64,000 bases of DNA from Zestomonas insulae (GCF_016901015.1 NZ_JAFEUP010000002.1:1-64000); one strand, 5' to 3'. Numbered from the stretch's first letter, positions 50,338 through 58,985 are shown. Translations and numbers: made by a program. Notes: generated by a model not told the origin, from the sequence alone.

Positions 50338-50389
50338 TCGGCACTTGGCAATACTGAGGCCCACAGAACAAGAGCCATGAGAGTGTTCC

Positions 50390-51847
50390 ATGCAGAATCA
50401 CTATGACGCCCTGATCATCGGTGCCGGCCTTTCCGGGATCGGTACGGCCTGCCGCATGGCAGTGGAAATGCCCAACGCCAAGGTCGGCATCATCGAGCGC
50501 CGCCAGGCCATTGGCGGCACCTGGGACCTGTTCCGTTACCCGGGCATCCGTTCCGATTCGGACATGTTCAGTTTTGGCTACTCGTTCCGCCCCTGGCACG
50601 AACTCAAGGTGCTCGCCGATGGGCCGTCGATTCGCCGCTACGTGACCGAAACTGCGCGCGAGTACGGCGTCGACAAGATGGTCCGCTTCGGCCTCAAGAC
50701 CACTGACGCCGCCTGGTGCAGCCAGGCGCAGCGCTGGACCGTCAACTGCCTGGAGGACGCGACCGGCAAGACCCTCGCACTGACCTGCCGATACCTGATC
50801 TGCTGCACCGGCTACTACAACTACGACCAAGGCTACCTGCCCAGTTTCCCTGGCGAAGCACGCTTCCAGGGTACCCGCGTGCACCCGCAGCACTGGCCGG
50901 AAGACCTCGACTATCGTGGCAAACAGGTGGTGGTCATCGGCAGCGGCGCTACTGCGGTGACCCTGGTGCCGGCCATGGCGAACGACGCCGCGCATGTGAC
51001 CATGCTGCAGCGCTCGCCCAGCTACGTGTTCAGCGTGCCGGGCTACGACAAACTGTCGGCGGTACTGCAGCACTTCATGCCCAAGCGCGCGGTGTTTGCC
51101 CTGGCACGCAAGCGCAACATCGTCATACAGCGCTTCATCTACAAGGCATCGAAGCGCTGGCCAGGATTGGTACGCTCCTGGCTGTTGTCCGGGGTGCGCA
51201 AGCAACTCGGCGAGCAGGTCGACATGCGCCATTTCACCCCGCGCTATCAGCCCTGGGACGAACGAATCTGCGCGGTGCCGGACGCCGATCTGTTCAAGGC
51301 GCTGCGGGCGGGCAAAGCGTCGGTGGTCACCGACCAGATCGACAGCTTCACCGAGACCGGCATCAAGCTGAAATCGGGACAGGAACTGCCAGCGGACATC
51401 ATCGTCACTGCGACCGGCCTGCAGTTGCAGACCTGTGGCGGCATGGCGATCCAGGTCGACGGCGAAGCGAAAGCCCTGAACGAGCTGATGACCTACAAGG
51501 GCTCGATGCTGCAGGACATTCCCAACCTGGGCTATGTGTTCGGCTACACCAACGCGCCCTGGACGCTGAAGGCCGACATGACCGCCAGCTACTTGTGCCG
51601 TCTGTTCAACCACATGAAGCAGAACAACCTCAACGTGGTGGTGCCCCGCGCGCCGGCCGGCGAGCTGCAGGCCGACGAGACGGTGCTTGGCTCGATGCAG
51701 TCCGGTTATATCCAGCGCGCTGCCGCCACCTTGCCGCGGCAGGGGCGCAATCTGCCCTGGCGGGTGCTGCACAACTTCGAGCGCGACCAGGAGATGCTAC
51801 TCAAGCAATCGCTGGAAGACCCGAGCCTGGAATTCAGAAGCGCATGA
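50390..51847 (+). CDS. Type I Baeyer-Villiger monooxygenase, EthA-like
   Basis: The product is 485 aa. The FAD motif is GAGLSG (11-16), and the Baeyer-Villiger fingerprint FxGxxxHxxxW is present as FQGTRVHPQHW (159-169). The NADPH motif IGSGATAVTLVPA follows at about 183-195. From memory the sequence closely follows M. tuberculosis EthA, including the GGTWDLFRYPGIRSDSDM and GYYNYDQGY segments. The enzyme inserts oxygen beside a ketone carbonyl to give an ester. The next gene encodes an alpha/beta hydrolase that could open that ester. A putative AraC-controlled promoter lies upstream. Confidence 0.9.
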   Translation: MQNHYDALIIGAGLSGIGTACRMAVEMPNAKVGIIERRQAIGGTWDLFRYPGIRSDSDMFSFGYSFRPWHELKVLADGPSIRRYVTETAREYGVDKMVRFGLKTTDAAWCSQAQRWTVNCLEDATGKTLALTCRYLICCTGYYNYDQGYLPSFPGEARFQGTRVHPQHWPEDLDYRGKQVVVIGSGATAVTLVPAMANDAAHVTMLQRSPSYVFSVPGYDKLSAVLQHFMPKRAVFALARKRNIVIQRFIYKASKRWPGLVRSWLLSGVRKQLGEQVDMRHFTPRYQPWDERICAVPDADLFKALRAGKASVVTDQIDSFTETGIKLKSGQELPADIIVTATGLQLQTCGGMAIQVDGEAKALNELMTYKGSMLQDIPNLGYVFGYTNAPWTLKADMTASYLCRLFNHMKQNNLNVVVPRAPAGELQADETVLGSMQSGYIQRAAATLPRQGRNLPWRVLHNFERDQEMLLKQSLEDPSLEFRSA

Positions 51848-51851
51848 CAAC

Positions 51852-52697
51852 GTGCTGCGCGACGGGGACTTTCTTGAATTGCTGGCGGACGATCCGGAAG
51901 TGAAACCAGACATCGTTTTTATCCATGGCATGTGGTCGCGGCATACCGTGTGGCGCGACTGGGAGGCCATGTTCCGCGCGCGCGGCTACAACTGTGTGGC
52001 GCTCGACCTGCCGGGCCACGAGGAACATGGCTCGGACACCCTGCTGGCGCGGGTCGCGCTGGAGCAGTACGTCAACGCCGTGGTCAAGGTGGCGCGCGGT
52101 CTGCAGCGACCGGTACTGATCGGTCATTCGCTCGGTGGGCTGATCGGCCAGCTGGCGGCCCAGCGTCTCGACTTGGCCGGCCTGGTGCTGGTGAACAGCG
52201 CGGCGCCTGGCCAGGTATTTCCGTTGCGGCCCGCGATGCTGCCGGGTCTGGTGCGGCACTTTTCCAAGTGGGCGCTGTGGCGCAAGACCTTTCGCCTCTC
52301 CGCCTGGGAAGCCGATTACCTGGTCTTCAACCGGCTGCCGGCCGCTGCGCGGGAGGATTGCCGCAAGCTGCTGATCGCCGAGTCCGGCAAGGTCGCCTAC
52401 GAGGTGGGCTTCGGCGTGCTCAATCTGGCGCGCTCCAACCGGGTGCAGAAAGAGCGGGTCAGTTGCCCGATGCTGGCCCTGGCCGGCGGCCGGGATCGCA
52501 TCATCCCGCGCGCGGTGAGCCGCGGCATGGCGCGCTGGTATGGCCAGCAACTCGACTACCGCGAGTATCCCGCGCAAGGCCACTGGCTGCTGGGCGAGCC
52601 CGGTTGGGAAGGGCACGTCGAGCGGGTCATGGCCTGGATCGAGACGTTCGAGCAACCGCAAGCCATCGCTGCTGCCAGGGCCGCACTCACCCCCTGA
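51852..52697 (+). CDS. Alpha/beta hydrolase paired with the BVMO
   Basis: The product is 281 aa with an alpha/beta-hydrolase fold. It has the oxyanion HGMW segment (about 25), nucleophile elbow GHSLGG (about 95-100), an acid in AGGRDRII and the catalytic histidine in AQGHWLL. It has no signal peptide. It probably hydrolyses the ester or lactone made by the preceding monooxygenase. The start is uncertain: GTG 51852, 5 bases after the monooxygenase stop, gives a compact protein, while the frame is open upstream into the monooxygenase gene. It converges on the AraC-type gene with 4 bp between stops. Confidence 0.82.
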   Translation: MLRDGDFLELLADDPEVKPDIVFIHGMWSRHTVWRDWEAMFRARGYNCVALDLPGHEEHGSDTLLARVALEQYVNAVVKVARGLQRPVLIGHSLGGLIGQLAAQRLDLAGLVLVNSAAPGQVFPLRPAMLPGLVRHFSKWALWRKTFRLSAWEADYLVFNRLPAAAREDCRKLLIAESGKVAYEVGFGVLNLARSNRVQKERVSCPMLALAGGRDRIIPRAVSRGMARWYGQQLDYREYPAQGHWLLGEPGWEGHVERVMAWIETFEQPQAIAAARAALTP

Positions 52698-52701
52698 GTG
52701 G

Positions 52702-53775
52702 TCAGGCTTGCGGCGTTCGCGGGCGCTGCAGGCGGCTGCGCAGGCGTTGCCGGGACTTGCTCGCCGGGTGCTGCTGCGCGCGCCACTCGCGCGGGCTGCA
52801 GCCGAACCAGCGCTGGAAGGCGCGGGAGAAGGCGCTCAATTCCGAGTAGCCGAGCATGGCGGCGAGCTGGGTCAGGCTGAGGGTCGAGTCGCCCAGGTAG
52901 CGCTGCGCCATGGCTTGCCGCGTCTCGTTGAGGAGCACCTGGAAGGACGTGCCTTCCTCCGCCAGGTAGCGCTGCAGGGTGCGCGGATGCAGGTCCATGT
53001 AGTCGGCGATCTGCTCCATGGTGGCGCGGCCGCTGGGCAGCAAGTTGCGCAGCAGCTGGCGCACGTAGGCCGGCAATTCCTGCATCGAAATCTGATCCAG
53101 CGCATCGAGATGCTGCTGGATCAGCCGGTGCAGCTCCTGATCGCCAGAGCTCAGTGGCGTTTCGAGCAGTTTGGCGTCGAACAGCCAGGCGTTGCACGCC
53201 GCATTGAACTGCGGCGTCAGACCGATCAGGCGGGCGTACGCCTGCGTCTCGCACAGTGGCGCGGACTGCAGCAGCAGGGCGCGCGGCTGCCAGCGATTGC
53301 CGAGCAAGGTGCGCATCAGCTGCATGGCGCCGCCGACCACCAGCTCCACGACCAGGCGATGGCTGACAACATCCTTGACCTCGGTCGGGTCGTAGTGGAA
53401 CAGCGCGTGCTCACCTTCCACCTCCAGGCGCAGCTGGGCGACGCTCACGTGCAGGTGGAAATACTGGGTCAGCTCGTTGATCGCGGCGCCCACCGTACCG
53501 GCATTGCGGATCAGGTACAGCAACGGTCCCAGCGAGCTGACGCCCTGATGCAGGCCGAACCGCAACGCGAACAGCGGGGTGGCGGAACTCTGAGTGGCGA
53601 GGGCCAGCAACGCGGCGAACTTGCGGTAGGGAATGAAGCTGTCCGGGTGCTCGAGCACGTCCTCCGGAAGCCCCACCGACTTGATCAGTTCCTGCGCGCT
53701 CAGGTTGTTGCTGGCGGCGAACTCGGCAAGCCCGTGGAGCGCGGAAGCGCGGACGAAATCGGTGACTGGGTTCAT
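52702..53775 (-). CDS. AraC-family regulator with arabinose-binding-like N-terminal domain
   Basis: The product is 357 aa. The N-terminal ligand domain (about 20-210) is of the type found in Pseudomonas OruR/ArgR-like regulators. The C-terminal domain has two helix-turn-helix units (about 255-345), with the second including LTQLAAMLGYSELSAFSRAFQRWFG, the AraC signature. A typical final PREWR is present. The ATG at 53775 is well placed; the frame stays open far upstream antisense to the DUF1254 gene but is not coding. It sits between the monooxygenase-hydrolase pair and the DUF1254 genes and probably activates both through GTCARGTTTGCTGC sites. Confidence 0.88.
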   Translation of the reverse strand: MNPVTDFVRASALHGLAEFAASNNLSAQELIKSVGLPEDVLEHPDSFIPYRKFAALLALATQSSATPLFALRFGLHQGVSSLGPLLYLIRNAGTVGAAINELTQYFHLHVSVAQLRLEVEGEHALFHYDPTEVKDVVSHRLVVELVVGGAMQLMRTLLGNRWQPRALLLQSAPLCETQAYARLIGLTPQFNAACNAWLFDAKLLETPLSSGDQELHRLIQQHLDALDQISMQELPAYVRQLLRNLLPSGRATMEQIADYMDLHPRTLQRYLAEEGTSFQVLLNETRQAMAQRYLGDSTLSLTQLAAMLGYSELSAFSRAFQRWFGCSPREWRAQQHPASKSRQRLRSRLQRPRTPQA

Positions 53776-53833
53776 CGTGTTGGCTCGGATGGGCGCACCG
53801 CGCGGACGGTTGGTGTGGACGCAAATTGACAAC

Positions 53834-53871
53834 CTGCAGACGTGTTTAGTCAAGTTTTTACCTGTCTGCAG
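53834..53871. promoter_or_regulatory. Inverted repeat in the AraC / DUF1254 intergenic region
   Basis: CTGCAGAC (53834-53841) and GTCTGCAG (53864-53871) form a perfect 8-bp inverted repeat with 22 bp between. The centre contains GTCAAGTTTTT, similar to the shared motif. It lies 59 bp upstream of the AraC start and could be the autoregulatory site or an effector-independent operator. Confidence 0.45.
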
Positions 53872-53906
53872 CGCACATGGACGGTGTCGCGAAAGGTTTG
53901 GTTTTT

Positions 53907-53930
53907 GTCCGGAACTGTCAAGTTTGCTGC
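53907..53930 (+). promoter_or_regulatory. Candidate AraC-regulator site upstream of the first DUF1254 gene
   Basis: GTCAAGTTTGCTGC (53917-53930) differs by one base from the site before the monooxygenase gene. A GTCC element lies 10 bp upstream at 53907. It ends 55 bases before the DUF1254 ATG, against 52 at the other site, so the placement relative to the start is nearly the same. Confidence 0.6.
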
Positions 53931-53985
53931 ACGTGCCTGGCCTAGCCTCGTGGCGGCGAACAAGAACAACATCCCCGGAGCATGC

Positions 53986-55443
53986 ATGAGCAACCGAAAT
54001 ACACCTTGGGCGAGCGGGCTGCTGTCTGGCGCCGTGCTGGTGGCCGGCTTGGCCCTGAGTCCACTGGCCAGTGCGGTGGCCGCTGACCCCGTGCCTGCGG
54101 CGAGCCAGGCACAGCCCGCCGACGAGTTCCGCACGCTGGTGCGCGACGTCTACCACTACGCCTACCCGCTGGTGCTGATGGACATCACCCGGCAGCAGAT
54201 GACCAATGTGCCGGACGCCGTCAGCACGCCGCGCCGCGCGCCCATCAACCAGTTTGCCCACTACCGCGAGTATCCGGATGCCCGGTCCAAGGACGTGGTG
54301 CGCTTCAACTTCGACACCCTGTATTCCATGGCGTGGGTGGATGTCAGCCAGGAACCGGTGATCTTCTCGGTCCCCGATACGGCCGGGCGCTACTACCTCA
54401 CGCCGATGCTGGACATGTGGACCGATGTGTTCGCGGTCCCCGGCACACGCACCACCGGCGGCAAGGCGGGCAACTTCGCACTGGCCGCGCCGGGCTGGAG
54501 CGGCGAGCTGCCGCACGGCGTGGAGCTGATCCGCGCGCCCACGCCGGTGTTCTGGATCCTCGGGCGCACGCAAACCAACGGCCCGGCCGACTACGCCAAG
54601 GTGCACCAGGTTCAGGACCAGTACCGCTTGGTGCCGCTGAGCCAGTGGGGGCGTGAGTACCGGCCGCCGGTCGGGCTGCCGGTCGATGCGCACGTCGACA
54701 ACACCACCCCGCCGCTGGAGCAGGTCAACCGGTTGAGCGGCGTCGAGCTGCTCACGCGCTTCGCCGAGCTGCTCAAGAAGTATCCGCCGCACGCCAGTGA
54801 CTACCCGATCCTCCACCGCATGCGCGGCCTGGGCATTGCGCCCGGCAAGGACTTCGATACGGGTGCCTTCAGCAACGCGCAATTGCAGGCCATCGATGCC
54901 AGCGCGCAAGCGGCGCAGGAGGAACTGCGCCAGGTGGTGCGAACCGCCTCCATCGGCACGGTCCACGCCGGCTGGAACTGGAGCAACTCGCTCGGCAGCT
55001 ATGGCACCGAGTACCGCAGGCGCGCTGTCGTGGCTCTCGCCGGGCTCGGCGCCAATCTGCCGGAGGACGCCATTTACCCCAACGCCTTCGCCGATGCCGA
55101 CGGCCAGCCCTTGTCGGGCAAGCACAGTTACGTGCTGCGCTTCGAGGCCGGGCAGCTGCCACCCGCCGACGCGTTCTGGTCGCTGACCCTGTACGACAAG
55201 GACGGCTTCCAGGTCGCCAACCCGCTCGGTCGCTTCGCGCTCGGCAGCCATGACGCGCTCACGCGTAGCGCCGATGGCGCACTGGAAATCCGCATTCAGC
55301 AGCACCCCCCCGGCAAGGGTCAGGAAGCCAACTGGCTGCCAGCGCCGGGCGACAACTTCCAGGTGATGCTGCGCATGTACTCGCCACTGCCGGCCGTCAC
55401 CAGCGGCGCGTGGCAGCCGCCGGCAATTCGCAAGGTCAACTGA
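53986..55443 (+). CDS. DUF1254/DUF1214 exported protein, copy 1
   Basis: The product is 485 aa. A signal peptide (about 1-34, ending ASAVAA) targets it to the periplasm. The DUF1254 domain (about 45-180) begins VYHYAYPLVLMDITRQQMTNV and includes NFDTLYSMAWVDVSQEPVIF and PGTRTTGG. The DUF1214 domain (about 340-470) includes FWSLTLYDKDGFQVANPLGRFALG. The biochemical role is unknown. It is a diverged tandem paralogue of the next gene. A shared motif with the monooxygenase promoter suggests AraC control. CGGAG lies before ATG 53986. Confidence 0.86.
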   Translation: MSNRNTPWASGLLSGAVLVAGLALSPLASAVAADPVPAASQAQPADEFRTLVRDVYHYAYPLVLMDITRQQMTNVPDAVSTPRRAPINQFAHYREYPDARSKDVVRFNFDTLYSMAWVDVSQEPVIFSVPDTAGRYYLTPMLDMWTDVFAVPGTRTTGGKAGNFALAAPGWSGELPHGVELIRAPTPVFWILGRTQTNGPADYAKVHQVQDQYRLVPLSQWGREYRPPVGLPVDAHVDNTTPPLEQVNRLSGVELLTRFAELLKKYPPHASDYPILHRMRGLGIAPGKDFDTGAFSNAQLQAIDASAQAAQEELRQVVRTASIGTVHAGWNWSNSLGSYGTEYRRRAVVALAGLGANLPEDAIYPNAFADADGQPLSGKHSYVLRFEAGQLPPADAFWSLTLYDKDGFQVANPLGRFALGSHDALTRSADGALEIRIQQHPPGKGQEANWLPAPGDNFQVMLRMYSPLPAVTSGAWQPPAIRKVN

Positions 55444-55500
55444 GCCTGAACTCATCTCGCGTCCGCCGCGCCGGCGGACTGCCGCAATTGGGAGAACCCT

Positions 55501-56895
55501 ATGAACAAGCTATTTGCCGCCGCCAGCCTGGGGCTAGCGCTGGCGCTGCCGTTTACCGCATCGGCCCAGCAACCGCTGTCTGCCGACGAAGCGAAAGAGA
55601 TCGCCCGTGAGGCGTATGTCTACGCCTATCCCCTGGTGCTCATGAAGGTGACCAAGAACGTCGCCACCAATGTCGAGCATCCCGCCGGACTGATGGCGCC
55701 GGTCAACCAGTTGGCGCATGCGCGCGCCTTCCCGGACCCCAACTTCACCGTGGTGGTGCGCCCCAATGCCGACACGCTGTACTCGGCGTTGAGTTTCGAT
55801 GTGAGCCAGGAGCCGCTGCTCGTCGAGATTCCCGACTCCGCCGGGCGCTATTACCTGATGCCCTGGCTGGATGCCTGGACCGATGTGTTCGCCGCACCCG
55901 GTACGCGCACGACCGGCAATGCCGCGCAGCGATTCGCCATCGTCGGACCGAAGTGGCAGGGCAGTCTGCCGGCCGGGATCACTGAGTACCGCAGCCCCAC
56001 CGCGGCCGGTCTGCTGATCGGCCGGGTGCAGACCAATGGTGCCGCGGACTACCAGGCGGTGCACGCGTTCCAGAACGCTATCCGTGCCTATCCGCTGAGT
56101 GCCCACGGCACCGACTACGTGGCGCCGAAAGGCCGTGTGAATCCGACGCAGGACCGCACCGCGCCACCCGAGCAGGTCGACAAGATGAGTGCCGCGGCGT
56201 TCTTCGAATTGTTTGCCGAGTTGATGAAGGACAATCCGCCGCACGCCAACGATTACCCGATGCTCGATCGTCTGAAGCGCATTGGCATCGTACCCGGCCG
56301 CGATTTCGCTTACGCGGCGGCGCCGCAGATCGTCCAGGACGCATTGAATGCCGCTCCCGCCGTGGCGCTGCCGCAGATCAAGGCGGCCTTCCGCAGCTCG
56401 GGGATTGCCGCCAATGGCTGGCGCACCAACATGACGGCGATCGGTACCTACGGCGCGGACTACCTGCATCGCGCCGGGGTGGCCTATGCCGGGCTGGGCG
56501 CCAACGTCATCGAGGATGCCATCTATCCCACCGTGTTCGCCGACGCCGAGGGTCAGCCGCTACGCAGTGACCAGCGCTATGTGCTGCGCTTCACCAAGGA
56601 ACAGCTGCCTCCGGTGCGGGCGTTCTGGTCGCTGACCCTGTATGACGAGCGTCAGCTGTTCACTGCGAACCCCATCAACCGCTACGCCATCGGCGATCGC
56701 GACCCCTTGCAGTTCGGTGCCGACGGTTCGCTGGAGCTGTATATCCAGCGCGAGTCACCCGGCAAGGACAAGGAATCCAACTGGCTGCCGGCACCGGCCA
56801 AGGGGCCGTTCTCGATGAACCTGCGCCTCTACTGGCCGCAAGCCGAAGCCCTGGATGGCCGTTGGCTGCCGCAGCCGGTCAAGCGTCTCGACTAG
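55501..56895 (+). CDS. DUF1254/DUF1214 exported protein, copy 2
   Basis: The product is 464 aa with a clear signal peptide (about 1-22, ending TASA). The same landmarks as copy 1 are present: AYVYAYPLVLMKVTKNVATNV, PNADTLYSALSFDVSQEPLLV, GTRTTGNAAQ and FWSLTLYDERQLFTANPINRYAIG. It lies 57 bp after copy 1 and is followed by a strong hairpin, so the two form an operon. Two non-identical copies side by side could form a heteromer or use different substrates. The function is unknown. Confidence 0.87.
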   Translation: MNKLFAAASLGLALALPFTASAQQPLSADEAKEIAREAYVYAYPLVLMKVTKNVATNVEHPAGLMAPVNQLAHARAFPDPNFTVVVRPNADTLYSALSFDVSQEPLLVEIPDSAGRYYLMPWLDAWTDVFAAPGTRTTGNAAQRFAIVGPKWQGSLPAGITEYRSPTAAGLLIGRVQTNGAADYQAVHAFQNAIRAYPLSAHGTDYVAPKGRVNPTQDRTAPPEQVDKMSAAAFFELFAELMKDNPPHANDYPMLDRLKRIGIVPGRDFAYAAAPQIVQDALNAAPAVALPQIKAAFRSSGIAANGWRTNMTAIGTYGADYLHRAGVAYAGLGANVIEDAIYPTVFADAEGQPLRSDQRYVLRFTKEQLPPVRAFWSLTLYDERQLFTANPINRYAIGDRDPLQFGADGSLELYIQRESPGKDKESNWLPAPAKGPFSMNLRLYWPQAEALDGRWLPQPVKRLD

Positions 56896-56904
56896 CGTCG
56901 CGAT

Positions 56905-56933
56905 CCCCTGCTGGTGCGTTGTGCCAGCAGGGG
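56905..56933. terminator. Strong hairpin between convergent DUF1254 and OYE genes
   Basis: CCCCTGCTGG-tgcgttgtg-CCAGCAGGGG is a perfect 10-bp stem with a 9-base loop, placed 10 bases after the DUF1254 stop. There is no T tract on either side. It probably ends or protects transcripts from both directions. Confidence 0.6.
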
Positions 56934-56978
56934 CGGCACGGGGAGCCCGAACGGGCCCCGATTCGCCCGTCGAAGGCA

Positions 56979-58214
56979 TCAGCCCGCCCGGCCGCTCATC
57001 AAGCGCTTGTACTGCCGGGTGCGGCGCAGGGTCTTCCACTGCTCGAGCAGCAAGGCGCGCAACGGCGAGGCGTCCGGGGCAGGGTGGTTGCCAAGTGCCA
57101 GGCGGCGCATCTGGAACTTCACCAACGACATGTAGGCCAGCGCGGCCAGCGCCTTGCGTTTCCAACGGATCGGCGGCAGCTCGGCGCTGACCTGGGCCTG
57201 GCCGCTTTGCCAGAGGCCTGGCAGCGCCGGGTTGACCGCCAGTGCGGTGGCGATGCCGGCCATCGCCACGCCACCGGCCAGTACCTGTTCCACCACCGGC
57301 AGACGGCGGATGCCGCCGGTGACCATCACCGGCATGCGCGCGATGGCGGCGATCTCCTCGGCGAACTCGAGGAAGTAGGCTTCGCGAGCCAGGGTGCGGC
57401 CGTCCCGCGCATCGCCCTGCATGGCCGGCGCCTCGTAGCTGCCGCCGGACAACTCGACCAGATCCACGGCCAGCTCGTTGAGCCAGAGCACCACCTGGCG
57501 CGCGTCGCTCGGCTCGAAGCCGCCGCGCTGGAAGTCCGCCGAGTTGAGCTTCACCGCCACGCAGAAGCCCGGCGACACCTGGGCACGCACCGCTTTCACC
57601 ACCTCCAGCAACAGGCGCGCGCGGTTCTCCAGTGAACCGCCCCAGCGGTCCTCACGGCGATTGCTCAGCGGCGACAGGAACTGGCTGAGCAGGTAGCCAT
57701 GCGCGGCGTGTATCTGCACGCCGCTGAAGCCGGCCTGCTCGGCCAGCACTGCGGTGCGCGCGAAGCGCTGGATCAGCGTGGCGATCTCTGCCTCGTCCAG
57801 CGCCTTGGGCAGCGGGAACAGCTTCGACAGCCCGCCCATATCCAGCGCTACGGCGGATGGCGCCACGGTCGGCTGGCCGAGGTTGGCCTGCATCTGCCGG
57901 CCGGGGTGGTTGATCTGCATCCAGAACTGCGCGCCCTGCGCACGGCCGATGCGCGCCCAGTCGCGGAAGCGCTCCAGCCGTTGGCCTTCTTCCAGCACCA
58001 CACCGCCCGGGCCGGTCATGGCGCGCGCGTCGACCATCACGTTGCCGGTCAGCAGCAGGCCGGCGCCGCCTTCGGCCCAGGCCTGGTAGAGGCGCAGCAG
58101 CTGATCCGAGGGGGTCTGGTCCTGATTGGCGAGGTTTTCTTCCATCGCCGCCTTGGCGATGCGGTTGGGAATGACAGCGCCATTGGGCAATTGCAGGGAT
58201 TGAAAGGGCGACAT
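56979..58214 (-). CDS. NADH:flavin oxidoreductase, old yellow enzyme family
   Basis: The product is 411 aa with a TIM barrel binding FMN. It has the start LPNGAVIPNRIAKAAMEE, QINHPGRQ, and the substrate-binding HAAHGYLLSQFLSPLSNRRED (His pair, about 181-201), plus GGSYEAP and MVTGGIRR for the phosphate site. It reduces activated C=C bonds, such as enones, with NAD(P)H. The final about 60 residues form a C-terminal extension (KRKALAALAYMSLVKFQMRRL) common in this subgroup. ATG 58214 has GGAGAG upstream. It is divergent from a MerR regulator, and a MerR-type promoter lies between. Confidence 0.88.
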   Translation of the reverse strand: MSPFQSLQLPNGAVIPNRIAKAAMEENLANQDQTPSDQLLRLYQAWAEGGAGLLLTGNVMVDARAMTGPGGVVLEEGQRLERFRDWARIGRAQGAQFWMQINHPGRQMQANLGQPTVAPSAVALDMGGLSKLFPLPKALDEAEIATLIQRFARTAVLAEQAGFSGVQIHAAHGYLLSQFLSPLSNRREDRWGGSLENRARLLLEVVKAVRAQVSPGFCVAVKLNSADFQRGGFEPSDARQVVLWLNELAVDLVELSGGSYEAPAMQGDARDGRTLAREAYFLEFAEEIAAIARMPVMVTGGIRRLPVVEQVLAGGVAMAGIATALAVNPALPGLWQSGQAQVSAELPPIRWKRKALAALAYMSLVKFQMRRLALGNHPAPDASPLRALLLEQWKTLRRTRQYKRLMSGRAG

Positions 58215-58288
58215 GGGGCTCTCCGGAAGGTGGGCGCCGTGCATCGGTTTTGTATGGCCGGACGACGACGGGGGCTGTGTCGTGGTAG

Positions 58289-58319
58289 AGCCTAAGGTTA
58301 AAGTCAACTTCAAGGTCAA
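58289..58319 (-). promoter_or_regulatory. MerR-type promoter/operator for the OYE gene
   Basis: Read on the minus strand, TTGACC (58314-58319) and TAGGCT (58289-58294) are separated by 19 bp, the long spacer typical of MerR-activated promoters. The spacer is covered by an imperfect dyad, AGGTTAAAGT-CA-ACTTCAAGGT (58295-58316). It lies 75 bp from the OYE start and 17 bp from the MerR start, so MerR probably activates the reductase and represses itself. Confidence 0.72.
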
Positions 58320-58336
58320 TAGGGGAGCCCCACAAA

Positions 58337-58765
58337 ATGAAAATCGGCGAACTCGCCCGGCGCAGCGGCCTGGCCGCCTCGCGCATCCGCTTCTACGAAG
58401 CCAGCGGCCTGATCAGCGCCGAGCGCCTGGGCAATGGCTATCGCGACTATTCCGAGCAGACCCTGCATGCGCTGGAGGTCATCGCCTGTGGCCAGCAGTC
58501 CGGCTTCAGCCTGGAGGAGATGCGCAAGCTGATGGCCGACCCGGCCCAGCGCAGCGATAACCACGACCGCCTGCTGGATAGCCTGCGGCGCAAGGTCACC
58601 GAGATCGACGCCATGCAGCAGCGCCTGGCGCACAACCGCGCGCGACTGCTGGAGGTCATCGCCGGCATCGAGGGCAAGCCGGAAGGCATGGGCTGCGAGG
58701 AGAACGCCCAGCGCATGCTCGCGGGGTGGCGCGAGCGGGGAGAGGCGGGCGCGGCCAAGCGCTGA
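58337..58765 (+). CDS. MerR-family transcriptional regulator
   Basis: The product is 142 aa. The winged-helix domain is at 1-70 (KIGELARRSGLAASRIRFYEASGLISAERLGNGYRDY), followed by a dimerisation coiled coil (about 80-120). The only cysteines are one in IACGQQ and one in GMGCEE; there is no metal-binding loop pattern of CueR or MerR type. It therefore more likely senses an organic or redox signal. It is divergent from the OYE gene, with a 19-bp-spacer promoter between. Confidence 0.88.
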   Translation: MKIGELARRSGLAASRIRFYEASGLISAERLGNGYRDYSEQTLHALEVIACGQQSGFSLEEMRKLMADPAQRSDNHDRLLDSLRRKVTEIDAMQQRLAHNRARLLEVIAGIEGKPEGMGCEENAQRMLAGWRERGEAGAAKR

Positions 58766-58781
58766 TGCGGGAGGCAGTAAG

Positions 58782-58803
58782 GCAGACACTTCGGCGTGTC
58801 TGC
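58782..58803 (+). terminator. Hairpin after the MerR gene
   Basis: GCAGACAC-TTCGGC-GTGTCTGC is a perfect 8-bp stem 17 bases after the MerR stop. The next bases are not T-rich, so it may be only a weak terminator. Confidence 0.5.
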
Positions 58804-58985
58804 TAGCGGCCGATCCCCCACATCTGAAGCGATAAAGAGCAAGGCAGTACCCTTTGCTCCGAGCTCAGGGATGTGTCGTCGTATCTTCTGGCCGTGGATA
58901 TCCCAACCTGAATGACCGACAAGACAAGCGAGTGGAAAAATATTTGAAATTGGCGGAAGTATGTAAGTAGTCAGCTTTGCAGGGT

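Noticed and set aside
53776..55455. N-terminal extension of the AraC-type regulator to 917 aa
   Set aside because: The extension is antisense to the DUF1254 gene and crosses the intergenic region with the regulatory motifs. Similarity begins at the ATG at 53775.
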